This document shows, one piece after another, positions 20,492 through 28,563 of a DNA stretch of 64,000 nucleotides. The stretch's first letter is position 1, and every line of letters begins with the position of its first letter. Origin of the DNA: Synechococcus sp. HJ21-Hayes (GTDB lineage Bacteria; Cyanobacteriota; Cyanobacteriia; PCC-6307; Cyanobiaceae); the NCBI RefSeq assembly GCF_024345835.1, contig NZ_JAGQBW010000013.1, positions 28,028 through 92,027 of the forward strand, written 5' to 3'. The position numbers and the translations under genes are program-made. The notes beneath the pieces are model-generated. The model did no database searches. It was not told where the DNA came from and saw only the letters and a list, made by a program, of their open reading frames with translations.

Positions 20492-21155
20492 GCAAGCACT
20501 GCGTGTGCAGATGGTGGAGGTGGCCCGGCGTATGAATGCCTCGGGCATCAACCAGGGCACCTCCGGCAACCTCTCCGCCCGCATTCCCGGCGGGTTTCTG
20601 ATCACCCCCACCTCCCTGCCCTACGAGCAGATGCAGCCTGAGGATCTGGTGGCGATGGATGGCGAGGGACATCACAGCGGCCCACGGCGGCCGTCGTCGG
20701 AGTGGCAGCTCCATGCCGACATCCTGCGCTGCCGCCCGGAGATCCAGGCGGTGCTGCATTGCCATTCCATCCAGGCCACGGCGCTGGCCTGCCATGGCCG
20801 TGGCATCCCCCCCTTCCACTACATGACCGCCGTCGCCGGGGGCCATGACATCCGCTGCGCCCCCTATGCCACCTTTGGCACGGCGGAGCTCTCGAACTTG
20901 GCGGTGGAGGCCCTGCAGGATCGCCTGGCCTGTCTGCTGGCTCAGCATGGCCAGGTGGCCCTGGGGAGCAGCCTCGATCAGGCCCTGCGGATCGCCATTG
21001 AGGTGGAAACGCTGGCCCAGATGTATCTGCAGGCGCTGCAGCTGGGTGAGCCCCCGCGGCTGAGTTCGGAGCAGATGGCCGCGGTTCATCACCAGTTCCG
21101 CACCTTGTGTTACGGGGCAGGGGCAGCCAGGTCTGCTAGGTCGCCTCAGGTTTAA
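20484..21155 (+). CDS. Class II aldolase/adducin family protein
   Basis: 223 residues of the fuculose-1-phosphate aldolase fold. The metal ligands are visible: H92 and H94 in LHCHS and H155 in LAQHGQ. The catalytic acid is E73 in [18 protein letters not shown] is the phosphate-binding loop. Next to mtnA it could be MtnB (dehydratase) or the DHAP-forming aldolase of the 5-deoxyribose/methylthioribose shunt. I favour the aldolase because no other mtn salvage gene is adjacent, but sequence alone does not settle it. Its last 20 bases overlap the convergent symporter gene. Confidence 0.88.
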   Translation: MTEQALRVQMVEVARRMNASGINQGTSGNLSARIPGGFLITPTSLPYEQMQPEDLVAMDGEGHHSGPRRPSSEWQLHADILRCRPEIQAVLHCHSIQATALACHGRGIPPFHYMTAVAGGHDIRCAPYATFGTAELSNLAVEALQDRLACLLAQHGQVALGSSLDQALRIAIEVETLAQMYLQALQLGEPPRLSSEQMAAVHHQFRTLCYGAGAARSARSPQV

Positions 21156-22518
21156 GGCGAGCCAGCAGCAGCCCGGTTCCGGCGAACAGCACCACCAGGC
21201 CAAAGCAGAAGCCCGTCCAGATCGGCAACCCCCAGTCCGCAATCGCCAGGGGGGCCACCACGGTGACCACGCCCCCGGCCAGGAACGGTTGGAGCAGCAG
21301 CTGTTTGATCGAGAAGGCCGGCAGGGCATCGCTGCGGTCCTCGGGGTCGGCCATGCGCAGCAGCAGCAGGCCGCTGGCGGCCACCCCGGTGGCCTGCCCG
21401 AACTCGATCACCGCCCGCTCGAACCAGTCCGCTGGTAGCAGTCGCGGGGCCAGCACCAGGGTGACCCCCAGATTCCAGGCCAGGCCGCTGAGGGCCAGCA
21501 CCGTGAGCGGTAGCCAATCGGCGCGTAGCAGGCCCAGATCCAGCCCAGCGGTGGCGGCGGTGATCAGCAGATCCGCCGACAGCGTGCCGATCTGGCCCTG
21601 CACCGGAGCGGAGGCCCAGTGGGCGTTGCCGCTGCGCTCCAGCGCCAGGCGCACCAGCAGCGAGCCCACGATCGCCAGGGGGAACACCGGCAGGGAGTCC
21701 ACCACGGTGGCAACGCCATCCCCCAGGCCTGCGGTCAGCCAGCGCAGGGCGGCCAGCAGAGCCACGCCCACCAACACCGCCACACCCGCGAGGGCCAGGT
21801 TTACCGCCCAGGTGGCTGGTCCGGTGGGATGGGCGCTCGCGGCCGTTGGCGCGCCTGCTCCTACCTGGGTTGTGGTGCTGGTCTCGCCGCTGGCAGCGGC
21901 ATCAGCCAGGCGCCAGCGGCGGCTGCGCCCCAGCACCACCACCAGGCCCCCCACCAAGGTGGAGGAGAGCAGCCCCACCGTGGCCATGGCCAGGCCGAGG
22001 GCCTGCCCTCCGGGAAAGCCCAGGGCGGCATAGCTCGGACCCATGGCCGCGGCGGAGCCGTGGCCGCCCTCGTAGGCCACTTCGATCAGGCAGGCCATGA
22101 TCGGGCTCACCCCCAGCCAGGGCTGCAGCACCAGCAGTACCGCCAGGCCAGCCACCACGTACTGGCCGAAGGCCAGTACCAGGGCCAGCGACACCTGCCC
22201 CGAAACGGGACGCCACAGCCCCTGCAGCTTTGGCAGCGGTTTGCCCAGCAGCAGGGAGCCGAACACCAGGGTGAGTAGCACCAGGGGCAGATCGGCCCAG
22301 AGCTCCAGCACCTGGTGGGGCAGTAGCGGCAGGGGGCCTCCTGGGGCCAGTAGCAGGCCCACCAGCCCGGCCAGTAGGGCTTCGGGGATGCCCCATAAGC
22401 GCAGTTGCATCCGGGCGCCAAGGGCGCGCCCCACCGTGAGGATCAGGCTGAGGCTGGCCATGGCCAGAGCCAACCAGCCCAGCCCGGGCAGCAGTTCAGC
22501 CTGGAGATTGGAGATCAC
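21136..22518 (-). CDS. Sodium/glutamate symporter-like (GltS/ESS) membrane protein
   Basis: 460 residues, about 12 hydrophobic helices in two inverted repeats. The GltS-type motif YEGGHGSAAAMGPSYAALG is clear in the first half, and the second half contains the matching VIEFGQATGVAASGLLLLRM. Likely a sodium-coupled carboxylate or glutamate carrier; the transported solute is not certain. Its stop overlaps the aldolase gene, and its start overlaps the peptidase gene stop by four bases on the same strand. Confidence 0.88.
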   Translation of the reverse strand: MISNLQAELLPGLGWLALAMASLSLILTVGRALGARMQLRLWGIPEALLAGLVGLLLAPGGPLPLLPHQVLELWADLPLVLLTLVFGSLLLGKPLPKLQGLWRPVSGQVSLALVLAFGQYVVAGLAVLLVLQPWLGVSPIMACLIEVAYEGGHGSAAAMGPSYAALGFPGGQALGLAMATVGLLSSTLVGGLVVVLGRSRRWRLADAAASGETSTTTQVGAGAPTAASAHPTGPATWAVNLALAGVAVLVGVALLAALRWLTAGLGDGVATVVDSLPVFPLAIVGSLLVRLALERSGNAHWASAPVQGQIGTLSADLLITAATAGLDLGLLRADWLPLTVLALSGLAWNLGVTLVLAPRLLPADWFERAVIEFGQATGVAASGLLLLRMADPEDRSDALPAFSIKQLLLQPFLAGGVVTVVAPLAIADWGLPIWTGFCFGLVVLFAGTGLLLARLKPEAT

Positions 22519-24440
22519 AGGCGGAAATGCCGGCGGAAGAAGGCCTCTGTGGCCTCCAGGACGTGGATCTGGGTGTCGCTGTTGCGGAAGCCATGGCCCT
22601 CATCCGGGAACAGGTGCACCTCCACCGGGATGGCGTTGGCTTTGAGGGCAAGGGCCATCCGCTCGGTTTGTTCCGCTGGCACCACCTGGTCGTCGAGGCC
22701 CTGGAAAAAAATCACCGGACAGCGGATGCGGTCGGCATGCTGCAGCGGCGAGCGCGCGTCATAGGTGGTCTTCGCTGCGGGCCAGGGCCCCACGAGCCCG
22801 TCGAGGTAGCGGGCCTCGAAGCGGTGGGTGTCGATGGCCAGGGCGCTGAGATCCGCAACGCCGTAGCGGCATCCTCCAGCCCGGAACACATCCGTGAAAC
22901 AGAGGGCCGCCAGGGTGGTGAAGCCTCCGGCGCTACCCCCTTCGATGGCGATGCGTTCAGGCGATGCCTTCCCGGCTGCCACCACGGCCTGCGCAGCAGC
23001 GGCGCAATCGGCCACGTCCACCACGCCCCACTGCCCATCGAGCCGTTCGCGGTAGGCGCGGCCGAAGCCAGTGGATCCGCCGTAGTTCACATCCACTACC
23101 CCCCAGCCCCTGGAGGTCCAGAACTGGATGCCCAGGTTCAGGCCCGTGCGCGCCATGCCGGTGGGGCCGCTGTGGCCTTTCACCAGCAGGGGCGAACCGC
23201 TGTGGCCGCCGCCGCTCGGCGGGTAGTACCAGGCGTGGGTGGGGCGGTCGCCGTAGCCCTGGAACCACAGCTCCTCTGGAGCGCTGATGGCCTCGGCCGC
23301 CAGCGGACAGGGTGCGGCAGGTGTGTGATGCCAGCGGCTGGTGCGCAGGTTCAGTTCCAGCAGGCCTGGTGGCGTTGTGGCATTGCTGGCGATGCAGGCC
23401 AGTCGCCCCTCTGCCGCGCAGAGGCCCGCCAGGTCGTCGAAAGGGATGTCCAGGGGGTGCCAGCGGCAGGGCTGTCCGCTCCCGGCCGTGTCGCCGTCGG
23501 CCAGCTCCTCCACCCGGCCCAGTTGCCAGCGGCCCTGGAGGCAGGCCGTGGCCAGCAGCTGTTCTCCGTCCCAGGCGTGGGTGCTCATGCCGAACACCCA
23601 CTGGGGCATGGCGAAGTCCCCCTGCATGGGCAGGAGCGGTTGCCAGGTCACCGGGGCCTTCGCGCCCAGGTGGTCGGCGTTGTTCAGCCGCTCCAGGTTC
23701 CAGAAGCCATGGCGATCGTTGGCCACCACGAGGTGGGGCCCCGTCCACAGGGGCTGAAACACCGACACGCCGCGGTCGTCGCAGCCATCCGAGCCCGCCA
23801 CCAGGCGCGACCCGCTGATCAACCCACCCGCATCGAAGCGCCCCAGGCGCAGTTGGCTGCGATCCCAGGGCATGAAGGGCTGCTGCCACTCCACCCAGGC
23901 CAGGCAGGCACCCGAGGGGCTCAAGGCTGGGTAGCCGCAGAAATCCGCTGCTGCCAGCAGCAGCTGGGGGTCGCCGCCCTTGAGCGGAATGGCCACCAGC
24001 TGATCGCGACCGTTGGTTTCCATCACGCCGATCCAGCGGTCGCGGGCTGGATCGATCAGCCCACCGCCGTAGGCCCCCGGCGGGCTCAAGCGCCGCGGTT
24101 GTGGGTCGCGGCTCTCCAGCTCCAGCAACCACAGGCTGCGGTCACCGTCGTGGCTGAACACCGCCACGGCCTGGCCATCGGCGCGGTGACCAAGGGCACA
24201 GGCGCCACCGCCGTAGTCATGCACCCGGCTGCGCAGGTTCCATGCGCCAGGGGTGAGTTCCTCGGGTACCTGGTCGGGGTTGGTTCGTCGCACCAGGGTG
24301 GTGCGTCCTTTCTCGTGGGGGCGTTGTTCCAGCCAATGGAGCACCCCATCCAGCAGCTGGGGTTCCCGCAGGCTTGGGGTCTTACCCACCACCACCGCTG
24401 CAGGCAGGGCGCCTGGGGACTCGATCACCGATTGCTCCAT
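22515..24440 (-). CDS. S9 family (prolyl oligopeptidase-type) peptidase
   Basis: 641 residues. An N-terminal beta-propeller region (~40-370) precedes an alpha/beta-hydrolase domain with the nucleophile elbow EGGSAGGFTTLAAL, an oxyanion region VDVNYGGSTGFGRAYR, and the acid and His in FQGLDDQVVP and PDEGHGF. It should cleave small peptides, in the cytosol because no signal is present. I start at ATG 24440 (MEQSVIESPG). An antisense open frame of ~680 codons is a high-GC artefact. Confidence 0.92.
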   Translation of the reverse strand: MEQSVIESPGALPAAVVVGKTPSLREPQLLDGVLHWLEQRPHEKGRTTLVRRTNPDQVPEELTPGAWNLRSRVHDYGGGACALGHRADGQAVAVFSHDGDRSLWLLELESRDPQPRRLSPPGAYGGGLIDPARDRWIGVMETNGRDQLVAIPLKGGDPQLLLAAADFCGYPALSPSGACLAWVEWQQPFMPWDRSQLRLGRFDAGGLISGSRLVAGSDGCDDRGVSVFQPLWTGPHLVVANDRHGFWNLERLNNADHLGAKAPVTWQPLLPMQGDFAMPQWVFGMSTHAWDGEQLLATACLQGRWQLGRVEELADGDTAGSGQPCRWHPLDIPFDDLAGLCAAEGRLACIASNATTPPGLLELNLRTSRWHHTPAAPCPLAAEAISAPEELWFQGYGDRPTHAWYYPPSGGGHSGSPLLVKGHSGPTGMARTGLNLGIQFWTSRGWGVVDVNYGGSTGFGRAYRERLDGQWGVVDVADCAAAAQAVVAAGKASPERIAIEGGSAGGFTTLAALCFTDVFRAGGCRYGVADLSALAIDTHRFEARYLDGLVGPWPAAKTTYDARSPLQHADRIRCPVIFFQGLDDQVVPAEQTERMALALKANAIPVEVHLFPDEGHGFRNSDTQIHVLEATEAFFRRHFRL

Positions 24441-24451
24441 TGGGCAGCTCC

Positions 24452-24457
24452 TAGAAT
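24452..24457 (+). promoter_or_regulatory. Candidate -10 element for def
   Basis: TAGAAT, 32 bases before the TTG start of peptide deformylase, in the 49-bp divergent gap with the S9 peptidase gene. No clear -35. Confidence 0.35.
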
Positions 24458-24489
24458 CGCCCTTAACAAAGCGCCAGTGAGGACACGCC

Positions 24490-25092
24490 TTGGCCAGCAG
24501 CTTCGCCAGGTTGGCGCGCTCCGCAGAGCTGTCGGGGCGCCTGCAGGTGTCCAAGGAGCCGGTGGATAACCCTCCTTACGACATCCACCAACTGGGCGAC
24601 GAGGTGCTGCGCACGCCGGCGCGGCGCATCGGCAAGGTGGATGACGCCGTGCGAGATCTCGCACGGGACATGCTGGTGAGCATGTACGCAGCCCGCGGGA
24701 TCGGGTTGGCGGCCCCCCAGATCGGCGTGCATCAGCAGTTGTTGGTGATTGACCTGGAACTGGAAGACCCCAGCAGCCCGCCGCTGGTGCTGATTAACCC
24801 TGAGATCACGGGGGTGGGCGGGACGATCTGCACCTATGAGGAGGGCTGCCTCAGCATTCCGGGGGTGTACCTCGATGTGGTCCGGCCCAGCGTGGTGGAG
24901 GTGGGTTACCGCGATGCGATGGGGCGCCCCAAGAAACTCAAGGCCGACGGCCTGATGGCCCGCTGCATCCAGCACGAGATGGATCACCTCAACGGGGTGC
25001 TGTTCGTGGATCGCGTCACCGACGAGGCCAAGCTCCAGGAGGGCCTGAACGAGAAGGGCTTTAATCGCGACGACGTGCGTCCCGTCGCCTGA
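24490..25092 (+). CDS. def: Peptide deformylase
   Basis: 200 residues. Removes the formyl group from nascent proteins. All three motifs are intact: GIGLAAPQIG, EEGCLSIPG with the metal Cys, and IQHEMDHLNG with the HExxH. The ~40-residue N-terminal extension before PYDIHQLGDEVLR is common in cyanobacteria. The start is TTG at 24490. It is likely co-transcribed with the small membrane protein gene 18 bases downstream. Confidence 0.96.
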   Translation: MASSFARLARSAELSGRLQVSKEPVDNPPYDIHQLGDEVLRTPARRIGKVDDAVRDLARDMLVSMYAARGIGLAAPQIGVHQQLLVIDLELEDPSSPPLVLINPEITGVGGTICTYEEGCLSIPGVYLDVVRPSVVEVGYRDAMGRPKKLKADGLMARCIQHEMDHLNGVLFVDRVTDEAKLQEGLNEKGFNRDDVRPVA

Positions 25093-25110
25093 TTCAGGAG
25101 CTCTGAACCC

Positions 25111-25308
25111 ATGCCCATGAAACCCCTGGCGGGCCTGTTCCTCGCCCTGGCCTGCATCCTGGGGATCGCTGCCACCGGCTCCGTGTTCGAGCTGGCCTAT
25201 GGCGACCCGGACTTGGGCGTGGCCACCACTCGCCTGATCCTCGGCCTGGCCTTGCCTGGAACCCTGCTCAGCCTGCTCGTGGCCATCCGCCTCAACAAGC
25301 CGGCCTGA
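25111..25308 (+). CDS. Small two-helix membrane protein
   Basis: 65 residues with hydrophobic helices at ~5-28 and ~39-60. No recognised family. The ATG at 25111 follows an AGGAG at about ten bases; a second ATG two codons later is possible. It shares direction with def and lies 18 bases away. Confidence 0.6.
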   Translation: MPMKPLAGLFLALACILGIAATGSVFELAYGDPDLGVATTRLILGLALPGTLLSLLVAIRLNKPA

Positions 25309-25336
25309 ACCCCATGGCGATCGTGGCCAGCACTTC

Positions 25337-25342
25337 TACGAT
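25337..25342 (+). promoter_or_regulatory. Candidate -10 element for the DUF3747 gene
   Basis: TACGAT inside the 11-mer CTTCTACGATC (25333-25343), 24 bases before the GTG start; identical to the 11-mer before cpcG. Confidence 0.42.
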
Positions 25343-25366
25343 CCCCCCACCGCCCTCCGTTCCGCT

Positions 25367-26047
25367 GTGAAGACGCCGGCTCGTTCCCTGGTTTCGCTGC
25401 TCTCCGCCAGCGGCTTGGCCTCTGCCGGCGCCCTCGCCTGCACTGCCCTGTTGGGCCCCCAGGCGCCCGCCCAGGCTCAGGCCCTGTTCAATGCCGCGGA
25501 GGTGGAGCAGAAGCGCTTTGTGATCGTGGCGGCCCCGATTGGGGATGGCAGCCGGGCCCAGCTCAACATCTATGAGCAGCGCAGCGCAGCCCGCCCCTGC
25601 TTCGAGGTTCAGGGCTCGAACCCGGCTGTGGTGAATCCTCTGCTCGCCACCTTCGATTTCACCGGCATCTGCAACCGCTTCATCGATGCCAACGGTTACT
25701 CGGTGCGGGTTGGTGGCTCCGATCTGGCCACGGTGTATCGCCTCAGCGTGGTGCGTAAGGGCGGCGACAACGTTCTGCTGGCCTTGCCCACCAAGGCCGG
25801 CGTCGGTCCGGAAATGGTGGTGGCCCGCACGGGGGGACAGGCGGGGGGCTTCCTGCTGCTGGTGCCTGAGCCGGGCTGGAAGCTGATGCGGCGTCAGTTC
25901 GGTGGTCGAGCACTGGGCCACGTGTACCTCTACCGGGATGGCTGGCCGGAGGGCACCCCCATCGCCGCCCCGGTGTCCCCCTCGGCTCCTTTGGTGCCTC
26001 AGCCCTCTAAGCCGGTTCCTGTTGCCCCAGCCCAGTCCCGTTCCTGA
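25367..26047 (+). CDS. DUF3747 domain secreted protein
   Basis: 226 residues starting at GTG 25367. A signal peptide (core SLLSASGLASAGALACTALL, AxA at about residue 37) is followed by the DUF3747 region from ALFNAAEVEQKRFVIVAAP to YLYRDGWPEG. The C-terminus is a Pro/Ser/Val-rich linker of ~25 residues, perhaps a wall or membrane spacer. The family is largely cyanobacterial with unknown role. Confidence 0.85.
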   Translation: MKTPARSLVSLLSASGLASAGALACTALLGPQAPAQAQALFNAAEVEQKRFVIVAAPIGDGSRAQLNIYEQRSAARPCFEVQGSNPAVVNPLLATFDFTGICNRFIDANGYSVRVGGSDLATVYRLSVVRKGGDNVLLALPTKAGVGPEMVVARTGGQAGGFLLLVPEPGWKLMRRQFGGRALGHVYLYRDGWPEGTPIAAPVSPSAPLVPQPSKPVPVAPAQSRS

Positions 26048-26101
26048 GCTCGGCGGGGCAGTTGCTACCATCGTCCAACTGCAGATTCCATTGAGCGGTA
26101 C

Positions 26102-26272
26102 ATGACCCAGGTCACCGTCGGCGAAAACGAAGGCATCGAATCGGCGTTGCGCCGCTTCAAGCGTCAGGTGTCCAAGGCCGGTATTTTCGCTGACCTCAAG
26201 CGCCTGCGTCACCACGAAACCCCCACCGAGAAGTACAAGCGCAAGGCCCAGCAGCGTCGTCGTCGTCGCTGA
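26102..26272 (+). CDS. rpsU: 30S ribosomal protein S21
   Basis: A 56-residue S21 protein too short for ordinary ORF filters. It opens [19 protein letters not shown], continues [20 protein letters not shown], and ends in the Arg tract QQRRRRR. S21 contacts the 3' domain of 16S rRNA near the anti-Shine-Dalgarno. A terminator hairpin follows 30 bases after the stop. Confidence 0.96.
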   Translation: MTQVTVGENEGIESALRRFKRQVSKAGIFADLKRLRHHETPTEKYKRKAQQRRRRR

Positions 26273-26301
26273 TTGGTGAGCTGTTTCCAGTTCCCTCCAA
26301 G

Positions 26302-26340
26302 GCGGGAATCGGTGTTTGTACCGGTTCCCGCTTTGTTGTG
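26302..26340 (+). terminator. Likely terminator of rpsU
   Basis: A 12-bp stem (GCGGGAATCGGT / ACCGGTTCCCGC, one T-G pair) closes a six-base loop and is followed by CTTTGTTGTG, a weak T-rich tail. Confidence 0.75.
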
Positions 26341-26379
26341 GCCGTGCCGATGATGGGACTGATCCCACCGGAGGTTCCC

Positions 26380-26520
26380 GTGGACAAGCTCATGGCTGCA
26401 CTCACCAGCTGGTTCGGAACAAGCGTGGCCCATGCTTTTGGCGACCCGCGGCAAGACCGCCTGCAGAGGCCTCCGAACGTGGGCGTTCAGCCCTACCGCG
26501 ATCATCCCCACAAGGGTTGA
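26380..26520 (+). CDS. Small conserved-looking protein of 46 residues
   Basis: GTG at 26380 is preceded by GGAGG at five bases, an ideal ribosome site. The product begins MDKLMAALTSWFGTS and ends PPNVGVQPYRDHPHKG. The balanced composition and strong initiation signal argue for a real gene. I do not recognise the family. A frame open further up would start inside the rpsU terminator region, so I reject it. It lies 12 bases before the convergent ComM-like gene. Confidence 0.6.
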   Translation: MDKLMAALTSWFGTSVAHAFGDPRQDRLQRPPNVGVQPYRDHPHKG

Positions 26521-26532
26521 TCGCTCCCTGGC

Positions 26533-28077
26533 TCAGCCGGGCTCGCGGCCCTGATCAAAGCTGCGGTAGTTCAGGGCCTCGGCCACGGCGCCGGGGCCGA
26601 CCCTGGGGTCTCCGCTGAGGTCGGCGATGGTGCGGGCAACCCGCAGCACCCGCTCGCAGGATCGGGCGCTCAGGCCGCGCTGCTCCATGGCCTCCTGCCA
26701 AAGCTCCAGAGCCAGGGGCTCGAACTGGCCGTGCTGGCGGAGCTGCTGGCCGCTCAGGCGGCTGTTGGCAATGCCACTGGGGTTGCGCTGGCCCATGCGT
26801 GAGCGGGCGGCGGCTACCCGGGCCGCTACCTCTGCGCTGGATTCCGGTGCGCTCTGGTGGCTGTCCGGGCGATAGCGACGGCCCAGGTCCGCTGCATCCA
26901 GTCGGCGCACCACCACCTGCAGATCAATGCGGTCCATCAGCGGGCCGGTGAGCTTGCCCCAGTAGCGCTCCCGCAGGCCGGTGCCGCAGCGGCAGGGTCG
27001 CAAGGGATCGCCAAACCAGCCGCAGGGGCAGGGATTGGTGGCTGCCACCAGGGCAATCTCGCAGGGGAAACGCACCCGCTGCCTGGCGCGACTCACCCAG
27101 ACTTCCCCCTCCTCCAGGGGCTGGCGCAGCTGGTTCAACACGTCCCGCCGGAATTCCGCCAGCTCATCCAGAAACAGCACGCCGCGGTGGGCGAGGGCCA
27201 GTTCTCCCGGCCTAGGAATGCTGCCGCCGCCCACCAGGGCCGCACTGGAGCAGCCATGGTGCGGGGCACGAAAAGGTCGCTGTTGCTGCAGGCCGAGGCC
27301 CTGGCTCAGCAGGCCGGCCACGGAATAGAGCTGGCTGAGTTCCAGGGCTTCGTCGCGCTCCAGGGGTGGCAGTAGCGTCGACAGGCGGCGAGCCAGCATG
27401 GTTTTGCCGCTCCCGGGGGGACCCACCAGCAGCAGGTGATGGCCCCCGGCCGCGGCGATCTCCAGGGCTCGGCGGCCATGCAGCTGCCCCTGCACTTCGG
27501 CCAGGTCTGGTCCGTCGGCAGAGGCCGGGGTGGCGGTGCAGGGCAGCGTGGTTCGGTTCGCCAGCGCGGGGTTGGCCAGCAGCGCCAGCACCTGTGGTAA
27601 ATCGGCGGCCGCCCATACCCTTAGCCCCTCCACCAGGGCTGTTTCAGTGGCGTTGGCTTGCGGGATCACCAGGGCTCGCGCACCGGCCCGCCGGGCTGCG
27701 AGGGCCAGGGCCACGGCGCCGCGCACCGGCCGCAGACTGCCATCCAGGCCCAGTTCGCCCGCGGCCCAGATGCCCTCCAGCAGGGGAGGCGCCAGTTGGC
27801 CGCTGGCCACCAGCACCGCCAGGGCGATCGGCAGATCGAAGGCCGGCCCTTCTTTGCGTAGGTCGGCCGGAGCCAGATTCACGATCACCCGGGTGAGAGG
27901 CATGCGCAGCCCGCTGTTGCGCACCGCGGCACGCACCCGCTCGCGCGATTCCTGCACGGCCGCGTCAGCCAATCCCACCATCAGCAGCCCAGGTAGCCCT
28001 GGGGCGATGTCCACCTCCACGGACACCTCCACGGCTTCTAGCCCCAGCAGGGCCCCGCCGCTGCATCGTGCCAACAT
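26533..28077 (-). CDS. YifB family Mg chelatase-like AAA ATPase (ComM-like)
   Basis: 514 residues. N-terminal Lon-S5-like domain (GLEAVEVSVEVDIAPGLPG), a central AAA domain with Walker A LLVGPPGSGKTMLARRL and Walker B VLFLDELAEF, the zinc-like loop NPCPCGWFGDPLRPCRCG, and the Mg-chelatase C-terminal domain (GLSARSCERVLRVARTIADL). In naturally transformable bacteria ComM is a branch-migration helicase for integrating donor DNA; whether this host is competent cannot be told here. Confidence 0.93.
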   Translation of the reverse strand: MLARCSGGALLGLEAVEVSVEVDIAPGLPGLLMVGLADAAVQESRERVRAAVRNSGLRMPLTRVIVNLAPADLRKEGPAFDLPIALAVLVASGQLAPPLLEGIWAAGELGLDGSLRPVRGAVALALAARRAGARALVIPQANATETALVEGLRVWAAADLPQVLALLANPALANRTTLPCTATPASADGPDLAEVQGQLHGRRALEIAAAGGHHLLLVGPPGSGKTMLARRLSTLLPPLERDEALELSQLYSVAGLLSQGLGLQQQRPFRAPHHGCSSAALVGGGSIPRPGELALAHRGVLFLDELAEFRRDVLNQLRQPLEEGEVWVSRARQRVRFPCEIALVAATNPCPCGWFGDPLRPCRCGTGLRERYWGKLTGPLMDRIDLQVVVRRLDAADLGRRYRPDSHQSAPESSAEVAARVAAARSRMGQRNPSGIANSRLSGQQLRQHGQFEPLALELWQEAMEQRGLSARSCERVLRVARTIADLSGDPRVGPGAVAEALNYRSFDQGREPG

Positions 28078-28151
28078 CAGCCCTCAGGACAAACCAGAGG
28101 TGTTGTTCCACCCCTGTTGCGTCTGCCCGCTTGCAACCGCCGCCGCTGGCT

Positions 28152-28502
28152 ATGGCTGAGCCCGTCAACGACACGATTTTTGGCCGCATCCTGCGAGGAG
28201 AGATTCCGTGCGATCAGGTGTTTGCCGACGAGCGCTGCCTGGCCTTCCGGGATGTGCAGCCCCAGGCTCCGGTGCACATCCTGGTGATCCCCCGGCAGCC
28301 CATCGTGAACCTGGCGGAAGCCGAGCCGCAGCACGCTGAGTTACTGGGCCATCTCCTGCTAGTGGCAGCCCAGGTGGCTCGTCAGGAGGGGCTCACGGGG
28401 TTCCGTACCGTGATCAACAGCGGTGCCGAAGCCGGCCAGACGGTCTTTCACCTGCACGTCCACGTGATTGGCGGCCGTGCCCTGGCGTGGCCACCCGGGT
28501 AA
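28152..28502 (+). CDS. HIT family nucleotide-binding protein
   Basis: 116 residues, HINT/PKCI-like histidine triad protein. The TIFGRILRGEIPCDQVF start and the triad FHLHVHVIGGR are canonical. It probably hydrolyses AMP-linked phosphoramidates. I choose ATG 28152 (MAEPVNDTIF), divergent from the YifB gene. Confidence 0.95.
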   Translation: MAEPVNDTIFGRILRGEIPCDQVFADERCLAFRDVQPQAPVHILVIPRQPIVNLAEAEPQHAELLGHLLLVAAQVARQEGLTGFRTVINSGAEAGQTVFHLHVHVIGGRALAWPPG

Positions 28503-28563
28503 CCGGTCACCTGTTCTCGGTTGCCCCCAGCAGCGGTGAGAATGGCGGCACTTGCCCACCGTC

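Noticed and set aside
22527..24569. A 680-codon open frame antisense to the S9 peptidase gene
   Set aside because: Composition is Ala/Gly/His/Gln-rich and has no domain; the sense frame is a clear peptidase.
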